A stretch of DNA of 64,000 nt from Lacrimispora defluvii (GTDB lineage: Bacteria > Bacillota > Clostridia > Lachnospirales > Lachnospiraceae), in NCBI GenBank assembly GCA_013036995.1, contig JAAOXG010000001.1, forward strand, positions 124,001-188,000, written 5' to 3'. Below are positions 17,115 to 24,700 of the stretch, one piece after another. The stretch's first letter is position 1. Each line of letters begins with the position of its first letter. A model generated the notes under the pieces. The model did not search any database. It saw only the letters and a list, made by a program, of their open reading frames with translations, and was not told the origin of the DNA. A program made the translations under genes and the position numbers.

Positions 17115-19742
17115 ATGGCAAGAAAATGGGTTTATTTGTTCACTGAGGGTAGTGCAGATATGAAAAACCTGTTAGGTGGTAAAGGGGCGAATCTGGCAGA
17201 GATGACGAATTTAGGTCTGCCGGTTCCTCAGGGATTTACGATTACGACTGAGGCATGTACTCAGTATTATGAAGATGGGGAAACGATTAATGACGAGATC
17301 ATGGGGCAGATCATGGATCATATCGAAAAGATGGAAAAAATCACCGGCAAGAAATTTGGTGATAATGAAAATCCTCTTCTGGTTTCCGTTCGTTCCGGAG
17401 CCAGAGCTTCCATGCCTGGTATGATGGATACGATTTTAAATCTCGGTCTCAATGAGGACGTAGTGGAAGTACTTGCTGAAAAATCAGGCAATCCACGCTG
17501 GGCATATGACTGCTACAGAAGATTTATTCAGATGTACTCCGATGTAGTTATGGAAGTAGGCAAAAAATACTTCGAAGAGCTGATTGATGAAATGAAAGAA
17601 AAAAAGGGTGTTACAGAGGATGTGGATCTGAATGCCGACGATTTGAAAGAGCTTGCAAGACAGTTCAAAGCAGAATATAAGGAAAAGATTGGTTCTGATT
17701 TCCCAACTGATCCCAAGGAGCAGTTAATGGGGGCAATCAAAGCCGTATTCCGTTCCTGGGACAACCCAAGAGCCAATGTTTACCGCCGTGACAACGATAT
17801 TCCGTATTCATGGGGAACCGCTGTTAACGTTCAGATGATGGCATTTGGTAATATGGGTGAGACTTCCGGTACAGGTGTTGCATTTACCCGTGATCCTGCA
17901 ACTGGTGAAAAGCACTTAATGGGTGAATTCTTAATGAATGCCCAGGGCGAAGACGTAGTTGCCGGTGTTCGTACTCCCCAGAAGATCGAACAGTTAAAAG
18001 AGGTTATGCCTGAAGTTTATCATAAATTTGTGGGAATCTGCAGTATCCTGGAAGATCACTACAAAGATATGCAGGATATGGAGTTTACCATTGAGGATAA
18101 GAAGCTTTATATGCTTCAGACCCGTAACGGTAAGAGAACAGCAAAGGCTGCTTTAAAAATTGCCTGTGATTTAGTAGATGAGTTTATGATTACAGAAGAA
18201 AAAGCAGTTAAGATGATTGATCCGAGAAACTTGGATACTCTGCTTCATCCACAGTTTGATGCAGAAGTATTAAAGAAGACAGAACCGGTTGGAAAGGCAC
18301 TTGCTGCTTCTCCTGGAGCTGCCTGCGGTAAGATCGTTTTCACAGCAGATGATGCAAAGACATGGAAGGAAAGAGGAGAAAAGGTGGTTTTAGTCCGTCT
18401 GGAAACCTCTCCTGAAGATATTGAAGGAATGAAGGCAGCTCAGGGTATTCTGACTGTAAGAGGAGGAATGACTTCTCATGCAGCCGTAGTAGCAAGAGGA
18501 ATGGGAACCTGCTGTGTATCTGGCTGTTCTGAAATTGCCATGAATGAAGCAGCAAAGAAGTTTGTTCTTGCAGGTAAGGAATATCATGAAGGAGACTGGA
18601 TCTCTCTTGATGGTTCAACCGGTAAAATTTACGACGGAATCATTCCGACTGTTGATGCAACCGTTGCTGGTGAGTTTGGAAGAATTATGGCATGGGCTGA
18701 TAAGTATAGAAGACTGAAAGTCAGAACCAATGCAGATACACCTGCTGATGCAAGAAAAGCAAGAGAACTTGGTGCAGAGGGAATCGGTCTTTGCCGTACC
18801 GAGCATATGTTCTTTGAAGGTGACAGAATTGATGCATTCCGTGAGATGATCTGTTCTGATACTGTTGAGGAGAGAGAAGCAGCTCTGGAGAAGATTCTTC
18901 CGGTACAGCAGGGCGATTTCGAAGCTCTATATGAGGCTCTGGAAGGAAATCCGGTTACCATTCGTTTCTTAGATCCGCCTCTTCATGAGTTTGTTCCCAC
19001 AGATGAAGATGATATCAAAAAGCTGGCTGATACACAGGGCAAGACTGTGGAGCAGATCAAGACAATCATTGATTCTCTTCACGAGTTCAACCCAATGATG
19101 GGACACAGAGGCTGCCGTCTTGCCGTTACCTATCCGGAGATCGCAAGAATGCAGACAAAAGCAGTAATCCGTGCTGCTATCAACGTTCAGAAAGCACATG
19201 CTGACTGGAACGTATGTCCTGAAATCATGATTCCTCTGATCTGTGATGAGAAGGAATTAAGATTTGTAAAGAAGATTGTTGTTGAGACTGCAGATGCAGA
19301 AATTGCAGCAGCAGGCAGCAGCTTAACCTATCAGGTAGGAACCATGATTGAGATTCCGAGAGCAGCACTGACAGCCGATGATATCGCAAAAGATGCAGAA
19401 TTCTTCTGCTTCGGTACCAATGACTTAACTCAGATGACCTATGGCTTCTCCCGTGATGATGCAGGCAAGTTCTTAAATTCCTACTATGATACCAAGATCT
19501 TTGAGAATGATCCATTTGCAAAACTGGATCAGACTGGTGTAGGCAAGTTAATGGAGACTGCTATCAAGTTAGGCAAGGGCGTTCGTCCTGACATGCACGT
19601 TGGTATCTGTGGCGAGCACGGCGGAGATCCTTCTTCCGTAGAATTCTGCCATAAGATTGGTCTTGACTACGTATCCTGTTCCCCATTCCGTGTGCCGATC
19701 GCAAGACTGGCAGCAGCACAGGCGGCGTTGAATAATAAATAG
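17115..19742 (+). CDS. ppdK: Pyruvate, phosphate dikinase
   Basis: A full-length 875-aa PPDK that interconverts pyruvate + ATP + Pi and PEP + AMP + PPi. The ATP-grasp N-domain starts VYLFTEGSADMKNLLGGKGANLAEM. The swivelling phosphohistidine is His455 in GGMTSHAAVVARG, and the C-terminal TIM barrel has GLCRTEHMFF, MIEIPRAAL and the CGEHGGDP catalytic Cys region. The ATG at 17115 follows GAGGAGG; an in-frame TTG at 17097 has no ribosome binding site. In anaerobes using PPi-dependent glycolysis it makes ATP from PEP. Codon use is biased, suggesting high expression. Confidence 0.97.
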   Translation: MARKWVYLFTEGSADMKNLLGGKGANLAEMTNLGLPVPQGFTITTEACTQYYEDGETINDEIMGQIMDHIEKMEKITGKKFGDNENPLLVSVRSGARASMPGMMDTILNLGLNEDVVEVLAEKSGNPRWAYDCYRRFIQMYSDVVMEVGKKYFEELIDEMKEKKGVTEDVDLNADDLKELARQFKAEYKEKIGSDFPTDPKEQLMGAIKAVFRSWDNPRANVYRRDNDIPYSWGTAVNVQMMAFGNMGETSGTGVAFTRDPATGEKHLMGEFLMNAQGEDVVAGVRTPQKIEQLKEVMPEVYHKFVGICSILEDHYKDMQDMEFTIEDKKLYMLQTRNGKRTAKAALKIACDLVDEFMITEEKAVKMIDPRNLDTLLHPQFDAEVLKKTEPVGKALAASPGAACGKIVFTADDAKTWKERGEKVVLVRLETSPEDIEGMKAAQGILTVRGGMTSHAAVVARGMGTCCVSGCSEIAMNEAAKKFVLAGKEYHEGDWISLDGSTGKIYDGIIPTVDATVAGEFGRIMAWADKYRRLKVRTNADTPADARKARELGAEGIGLCRTEHMFFEGDRIDAFREMICSDTVEEREAALEKILPVQQGDFEALYEALEGNPVTIRFLDPPLHEFVPTDEDDIKKLADTQGKTVEQIKTIIDSLHEFNPMMGHRGCRLAVTYPEIARMQTKAVIRAAINVQKAHADWNVCPEIMIPLICDEKELRFVKKIVVETADAEIAAAGSSLTYQVGTMIEIPRAALTADDIAKDAEFFCFGTNDLTQMTYGFSRDDAGKFLNSYYDTKIFENDPFAKLDQTGVGKLMETAIKLGKGVRPDMHVGICGEHGGDPSSVEFCHKIGLDYVSCSPFRVPIARLAAAQAALNNK

Positions 19743-19767
19743 AGTATACGAAGGCAATGAGTGGTGC

Positions 19768-19833
19768 AAAAATAAGTGTCAAAAAGTCCGGGGGAGAGCT
19801 TGCTCTCAACCGGACTTTATGGCACTTATTTTT
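19768..19833. terminator. Long bidirectional hairpin after ppdK
   Basis: AAAAATAAGTG (19768-19778) pairs with CACTTATTTTT (19823-19833). AAAGTCCGG (19783-19791) pairs with CCGGACTTT (19810-19818), and GAGAG/CTCTC closes the loop. The A-run and T-run at the two ends let it act as a terminator on either strand. Confidence 0.75.
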
Positions 19834-19910
19834 ATAGGGCGAAGCCCGTGACCGAGATGGAGCGTAAGCGGAATCAATGGCAGCGCGACGGAGTAACGTA
19901 CCCATTTTTT
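19834..19910. other. Unexplained GC-rich intergenic element
   Basis: The stretch is clearly richer in GC than its surroundings. It begins with a GGGC-GAA-GCCC mini-hairpin (19837-19847), contains GGAGCGTAAGCGGA and GGAGTAACGTACCC, and ends in a run of eight T. No ORF is credible. It may be part of a dispersed repeat or a structured RNA with its own terminator. Confidence 0.35.
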
Positions 19911-19993
19911 TTATCTCCCGTTTTAAACATGACACCCAGTTGTCCTATCTATTATTTTATACTATATTCATAACCAATCAGGAGGAAAATCAA

Positions 19994-20419
19994 ATGAACG
20001 AAGAAATCATTGCAAGAGCAGGAGAGATCATTGCCACCAGCACCGCAGGTGAAGACAAAGGATACTGCGCCTTAACACTAATGGACACAGATGACTTTCC
20101 AACAACCTCAACAATATCCGTATCAAAAGCTGACGGCATCAACTGGCTTACATTTTGTACCGGTTTAGGAAGTGATAGAACCAAACGAATCAATCGATGC
20201 AGCAAAGCCAGTGTTTGTTTTAATTCAATTGATCATAATATCACATTAGTGGGTACAATAAATGTAATAACAGACCCTGAAATAAAAAAAGAAATGTGGT
20301 ACCGTGGACTGGAGAATCATTTCAGTGGATGGGATGACCCCAATTACTGTGTTTTGCGTTTCACCACAAGCCGTTACAATCTTCTCGTAGATTGGAAAGA
20401 AGCCAAAGGGTTCATATAA
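19994..20419 (+). CDS. Pyridoxamine 5'-phosphate oxidase-family protein (general stress FMN/F420 type)
   Basis: A 141-aa single split-barrel domain: [19 protein letters not shown], then [30 protein letters not shown], and a C-terminal [19 protein letters not shown]. These match the small flavin-binding PNPOx-like proteins rather than true PdxH, which is longer. Members bind FMN, F420 or haem; the reaction is unknown. The ATG at 19994 with AGGAGGA just upstream is preferred over an upstream extension that reads through the intergenic element. It precedes the DUF2200 gene by 43 nt. Confidence 0.8.
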   Translation: MNEEIIARAGEIIATSTAGEDKGYCALTLMDTDDFPTTSTISVSKADGINWLTFCTGLGSDRTKRINRCSKASVCFNSIDHNITLVGTINVITDPEIKKEMWYRGLENHFSGWDDPNYCVLRFTTSRYNLLVDWKEAKGFI

Positions 20420-20462
20420 AACAAATAAATCAATTATTCTATCACGCAAAGGAGATCATCTC

Positions 20463-20813
20463 ATGGAAACATCACGAATCTTCCAAATGCCCTTTTCAAC
20501 CATTTATCCGCTTTATATAAAAAAAGCAGAGAAAAAAGGAAGAACAAGAGAAGAAGTAGATGAAATTATATTCTGGCTCACAGGCTATGATACCAATTCA
20601 TTACAACAGCAAATAGAAAAGGAAGTAAGTATAGAAGTCTTTTTCCGCCAAGCTCCTCAGATGAATCCCAATGCGTCACTGATCAAAGGAGTAATCTGTG
20701 GATACCGTGTGGAAGAGATTGAAGATGAGTTGATGAGGCAGATCCGGTATCTGGACAAATTAATAGATGAGCTTGCCAAAGGCAGGGCAATGGAAAAAAT
20801 ACTAAGAAAATAG
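20463..20813 (+). CDS. DUF2200-family protein
   Basis: A 116-aa protein matching DUF2200 from start to end: [58 protein letters not shown], then a basic helical end. The family is widespread in bacteria with no assigned activity and often occurs alone. An AAAGGAGA site precedes the ATG. It is likely co-transcribed with the upstream PNPOx-family gene and the small ORF that follows. Confidence 0.8.
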   Translation: METSRIFQMPFSTIYPLYIKKAEKKGRTREEVDEIIFWLTGYDTNSLQQQIEKEVSIEVFFRQAPQMNPNASLIKGVICGYRVEEIEDELMRQIRYLDKLIDELAKGRAMEKILRK

Positions 20814-20826
20814 GGGGGAAGAAAAG

Positions 20827-21012
20827 CTGATTAAGATATTTGAGCCATGGTATTTTGCCCATAACAATGAAAATGATGAAAATATGTGTTACATCAAAGT
20901 GGATTTAAACCAGGGTTTATTTTACAAAGACGGAACTGGGTACAAAGTCAACTTCGAAAATAAAACTGCAGAAAAATTCCCCTTTATATTTGATATTGTA
21001 AAAATAGACTGA
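20827..21012 (+). CDS. Small hypothetical protein (61 aa), possible CTG start
   Basis: The frame encodes a 61-residue acidic/aromatic protein (IKIFEPWYFAHNNENDEN, then KVDLNQGLFYKDGTGYKVNFE). A strong GGGGGGAAG lies 5-9 nt upstream of CTG at 20827, just after the DUF2200 stop, and no ATG, GTG or TTG lies between. An internal ATG at 20884 would give only 42 residues. The balanced composition and good Shine-Dalgarno position argue for a real gene; the non-standard start makes it uncertain. Confidence 0.5.
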   Translation: MIKIFEPWYFAHNNENDENMCYIKVDLNQGLFYKDGTGYKVNFENKTAEKFPFIFDIVKID

Positions 21013-21114
21013 TAAAGATCCGGATTATTATATGTAACCAGGATACTTTTATTTTTCACAAATAAACTTTTTTTTTACAATCCCAAGCAACACAAAGTAT
21101 CATTCAACAATAGT

Positions 21115-21157
21115 CTGCGCACAGCTTTTTAATCAGCTATGCGCAGCTTTTTTTTTT
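21115..21157 (+). terminator. Rho-independent terminator upstream of the lanthipeptide locus
   Basis: CTGCGCA (21115-21121) pairs with TGCGCAG (21140-21146), with an inner AGCT stem, followed by ten T. It insulates lanA from upstream transcription. Confidence 0.9.
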
Positions 21158-21176
21158 ATTGCCCGTTCCCTCATTG

Positions 21177-21208
21177 AAAATTACATGTAAAGTCGTAAAA
21201 ATTACATG
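21177..21208 (+). promoter_or_regulatory. 11-bp direct repeat, probable activator box of the lanA promoter
   Basis: AAAATTACATG occurs at 21177-21187 and 21198-21208. The 21-bp offset is two helical turns, and the second copy ends 3 bp before the -35 position. This geometry fits an OmpR-type activator such as the LanR encoded at 30116-30790. Confidence 0.6.
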
Positions 21209-21211
21209 CAG

Positions 21212-21240
21212 TCAATATAGAGTATCTTTCTTGATATAAT
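21212..21240 (+). promoter_or_regulatory. lanA promoter
   Basis: A perfect TATAAT (21235-21240) has a poor -35 box (TCAATA, 21212-21217) at 17-bp spacing. A weak -35 with an upstream repeat is typical of activator-dependent promoters. The 21013-21335 gap holds only the terminator, repeat, promoter and leader. Confidence 0.65.
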
Positions 21241-21335
21241 ACGGACATGAACTTGGTAGTAATGTGATTCATCTCACGTTTACTATATATAATCAAATTC
21301 AGATTATATAACTACATAGAAAGGGGGACGAGGAC

Positions 21336-21509
21336 ATGAATAAAGATTTTGATTTAGATCTTAAAATGGACAAGGGTTCAGTAGATGTAGGAGAATCAAA
21401 AATTGCTAGTGTTGCTTATTGCACACCTGGTTGTTTAACAGGATCTACCTGTGGAACAAGTGAATGTGGAATGACAAGAAACTGCACAAACACATGGTTA
21501 TGCTACTAA
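21336..21509 (+). CDS. lanA: Class I lanthipeptide precursor (LanA)
   Basis: A 57-aa precursor with AAGGGGGACGAGG upstream of its ATG. The leader (about residues 1-22) contains FDLDL at residues 5-9, a variant of the FNLD box recognised by LanB and LanC. The core probably begins after Lys22 with IASVAYCTPGC: relative to the core, Ser3-Cys7 and Thr8-Cys11 match rings A and B of epidermin and nisin, which bind the pyrophosphate of lipid II. The remaining core has four more Cys (17, 22, 28, 34), each preceded by Ser/Thr, and ends W-L-C-Y. Up to six thioether rings are possible, and I do not recognise this C-terminal pattern from known lantibiotics. The following genes encode LanB, LanT and LanC. 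Confidence 0.93.
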   Translation: MNKDFDLDLKMDKGSVDVGESKIASVAYCTPGCLTGSTCGTSECGMTRNCTNTWLCY

Positions 21510-21536
21510 TTTCCATGCAAACCTAAACCCGATGCA

Positions 21537-21578
21537 AACGTACATGCATTTAGAAGATTCACAAAATGCATGTACGTT
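21537..21578 (+). terminator. Inverted repeat between lanA and lanB (leaky terminator or processing site)
   Basis: AACGTACATGCATTT (21537-21551) pairs perfectly with 21564-21578, with a 12-nt loop. Only TACATTTTG follows, so no full T-run. The nisA-nisB intergenic repeat works in this way, giving excess precursor mRNA and limited read-through. Confidence 0.65.
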
Positions 21579-21642
21579 TACATTTTGTGGAAGTAATTTA
21601 CTGGTGCATACAAGAGTTAAGCAAGGGGGATACGGTTAAAAT

Positions 21643-24600
21643 ATGAAAGATTTATTCAAAGATATAGGTTCCTTTATGATAAGAACACCGGGTCTGCCAA
21701 TTAATTTATTGACAGATAATACAGAGAATGCAAATAACATAGATCATACTATGTTTTTATTTGATTCTCCTCAATATAAAGATCAGTTTAATGAAGCTAT
21801 ATTTGTGGCCAGTCAGGATTTATTTGAATCCATGCAGCACTATATAGAGGATGGCACAGCAAGGGATACAAATTATTTGTTGAATTCAATCTATAAATAT
21901 TTTAGCAGAAGCTGTTCCAGGTGTACTCCATTTGGATTATTCTCCACAGTTGGGTTTGGCAGTATTACATCTGACAGAACATCATTTGAATTAAGCAGTG
22001 CAGAATTAAAAAGGAAACCCCTGATTGATTCAGAGTGGCTATACCAAGTGGTTTTTATTTATGAATCCAAGTACTTAAAGTCCCTCCGCTATACAATCAA
22101 TGAAAGTGTTGCTATTCAGAGAAACAAAGCAATCTTATTTAACTGCACGAAAGACAGCGATGGGGGAAAAGTTAATAAGAAATCTGTAAAGTACTCCAAT
22201 GCATTTGAAGTAGTTTTAAGAATATCAGGTGATTACGTAAGTTATTCTGATATTATAGAAAACCTTAAAAAAGAATATCCGAATGTGGAAGAAAACACAT
22301 TTCATACATATATCCAATCACTCATAAAAGAAGGTTATTTAATATCCGATCTTCGTCCGCCATTAACAATCGTTGACCAATTTGAATACTTTATCTGTAA
22401 ATTACAGGAATACGATATAAATACAAACACCTTAGTTGACATAAAAAATCAAATTCAGGAATATTCCAATGGCTATATAAATAATACCATGGAATGCCTG
22501 ACGCAGATTTTCAAAAATATGAAAAGAATCTACAACTCCAAAAACTACCTGACCATAGATTCTTCCTTTTCCTACAGCCAGTGCAATTTGAACCAAAATG
22601 AGATTAAAAAAATAAATAAGCTTCTCAATTTATTTATACAATTTAATATCAAAGAGCCTTTCAATAGTTTGAATGATTACAAGAACAAATTTTTAGAAAA
22701 ATATGGCCTTTCCAGGTGTGTTCCTTTGACTGAACTTATTGATTCAGATATTGGAATCGGTTTTCCATCCCATAATGATGGAAAAACCGGCATGAATAAT
22801 TTTGGAGAATATATCAATCCCTGGATACGATTTTTTGAAAGAAAATATGTAGATTCCATAAGACCTGGTCAGGAAATTGAGGTCACTGATGCAGACATGG
22901 GAATGCTTTTAACAGAAGATATTGATATGGATCAGTTGCCCAAATCCTTGGAAATCTACTTTAATTATGTGAAAGACAATGGAAAGGATGTCTACTATTT
23001 AAGTAATATTTTTGGATCAACTTATGCGGGAAAATCATTTGGAAGATTTTCTCATCTAATGAAGAATCCAGAACAATTCTTTGAAGAAATCAATAAAAAT
23101 TATGGTGATGAATGCCAGGTCTGTGAATTCACCTACTTACCCGATAGTTTATATTCCGCAAACGTGATCCGAAACATGCATGGTTCCACTTATGAGACCA
23201 GTTTCGGGACTACAAATTCCAAAGATCAGGCATTTAAGCTTAAGCTAAGTGAAATTTTAGTTGAATTTAAAAATAACAAATTATATTTAAAGTCTGCGGT
23301 TAACAATAAAAGAATCATCCCTACATCTACCAATATGTTTAATCCGCAGTTAAAACCCAGAATATTAAGATTAATTGATGAAATTTCTTCTGATGGAATT
23401 AGGTTTTATAATAAACCATGGCAATACTTACTGGAGAAATTTGCCTATCTTCCAACAATACGATATAAAAACTTCGTATTGGAAGAGGAAAAATGGCTTA
23501 TTAAAATAGGCGACCTGGGTTTAACAAAACATTATGATTTTGCTGAGTTTAAAAATAAGTTCACCGAATATATAAATTTAAGAAATATACCCCTTTGGGT
23601 GGATGCCGTAGATGCAGACAAAAAACTTCTGTTAAATCTGAAAGAAGACAGATGTTTATCTGTGTTACAGAAATTACTGGAAAAATCAGAAACTGTTGTG
23701 GAAAGATATCATATAGAATCAGAACAGCCAGTAAAACTGAATGATACTTCTTATTGCTGTGAATTGGTAATACCATTAATTTTAGCTCAGGATACTCCCC
23801 CCCATAAGGCCAATGATTTTGACATAACCAGGAATTATGGTAATGACAGATATAAAGAGCCTTTAGATGAGTGGCTATATTTCAAAATATACGGTATTGA
23901 GGAATACGCAGATTATCTGTTAGGTGAAGCTTTGTATGCTCCATTGCAGAAGTTACTTGAAAATAAAGAAATAGACAGCTATTTCTTCATTCAGTATAAA
24001 GATCCAGATTTACATCTGAGATTGAGATTAAAAGCGGATAATTCTAGATTAACAATGGTATTGCCTAAAATGTTAGATATATTAAGCCAGCTTATGAAAA
24101 AATCTCTTATCTCAAACTATAGTATTAATTGTTATGAGCTTGAATTGGAGAGGTATGGCGGATATGATTTGATAAACTATGCACATGAAGTATTTTATAA
24201 AGACAGCATAACAATTCAAACCATAATCTATGAAAAAAATAATCATAATATAAAAGTGACAGATGAACTTTTAGCATCATTGATTATTTTCTTTCACATG
24301 CAAACATTTAATTTGAGTTTTGAGGATATGTTTGTATTTCTCAATTGTGAAAATCCTACCAAGAGCTATCAAAAAGAATTTAGAGAACATAAGGATACCT
24401 ACGTTGATTTTGTAATAAAGTATTTGTATCATGAAACGTTAGATCCAGAGATTGAATTTATTTTGAAAATATTATGGGTAAAACAAGAATCAATGAAAGA
24501 ATATTTAAATAGAATTGAAGAATATTACCCGGATAATAAAGCTGTAAAATTAAGCATACTGGATAGTCTGCTGCATATGAATATGAATCGATTGTTTGGT

Positions 24601-24699
24601 CCCAATACAGAAATAGAAAAAAAGATGAGAAGTTTAGCGCGTCATACATATTACTGTGTTTACAGCAGAAAAAAAATAGGTATATTGGGTGGTAAATAA
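21643..24699 (+). CDS. lanB: Lanthipeptide dehydratase LanB (full length)
   Basis: A 1018-aa protein, close to NisB/SpaB length. LanB uses glutamyl-tRNA-Glu to glutamylate Ser and Thr of the core peptide and then eliminates glutamate to form Dha and Dhb. The N-terminal glutamylation domain starts with SFMIRTPGLPINLL and contains the conserved CSRCTPFGLFSTVGFG near residue 90. The C-terminal elimination domain (SpaB_C) begins near residue 740 with DEWLYFKIYG and contains IQYKDPDLHLRLRLK. Both domains are in one chain, unlike split thiopeptide-type enzymes. The start follows GGGGGA. It is strongly AT-rich compared with flanking core genes, consistent with acquisition of the locus. Confidence 0.95.
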   Translation: MKDLFKDIGSFMIRTPGLPINLLTDNTENANNIDHTMFLFDSPQYKDQFNEAIFVASQDLFESMQHYIEDGTARDTNYLLNSIYKYFSRSCSRCTPFGLFSTVGFGSITSDRTSFELSSAELKRKPLIDSEWLYQVVFIYESKYLKSLRYTINESVAIQRNKAILFNCTKDSDGGKVNKKSVKYSNAFEVVLRISGDYVSYSDIIENLKKEYPNVEENTFHTYIQSLIKEGYLISDLRPPLTIVDQFEYFICKLQEYDINTNTLVDIKNQIQEYSNGYINNTMECLTQIFKNMKRIYNSKNYLTIDSSFSYSQCNLNQNEIKKINKLLNLFIQFNIKEPFNSLNDYKNKFLEKYGLSRCVPLTELIDSDIGIGFPSHNDGKTGMNNFGEYINPWIRFFERKYVDSIRPGQEIEVTDADMGMLLTEDIDMDQLPKSLEIYFNYVKDNGKDVYYLSNIFGSTYAGKSFGRFSHLMKNPEQFFEEINKNYGDECQVCEFTYLPDSLYSANVIRNMHGSTYETSFGTTNSKDQAFKLKLSEILVEFKNNKLYLKSAVNNKRIIPTSTNMFNPQLKPRILRLIDEISSDGIRFYNKPWQYLLEKFAYLPTIRYKNFVLEEEKWLIKIGDLGLTKHYDFAEFKNKFTEYINLRNIPLWVDAVDADKKLLLNLKEDRCLSVLQKLLEKSETVVERYHIESEQPVKLNDTSYCCELVIPLILAQDTPPHKANDFDITRNYGNDRYKEPLDEWLYFKIYGIEEYADYLLGEALYAPLQKLLENKEIDSYFFIQYKDPDLHLRLRLKADNSRLTMVLPKMLDILSQLMKKSLISNYSINCYELELERYGGYDLINYAHEVFYKDSITIQTIIYEKNNHNIKVTDELLASLIIFFHMQTFNLSFEDMFVFLNCENPTKSYQKEFREHKDTYVDFVIKYLYHETLDPEIEFILKILWVKQESMKEYLNRIEEYYPDNKAVKLSILDSLLHMNMNRLFGPNTEIEKKMRSLARHTYYCVYSRKKIGILGGK

Positions 24700-24700
24700 T

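Noticed and set aside
21013-21335. A second lanthipeptide precursor upstream of lanA
   Set aside because: No short ORF with an FNLD-like box and Cys/Ser/Thr-rich end was found there; the region is accounted for by terminator, repeats, promoter and leader.
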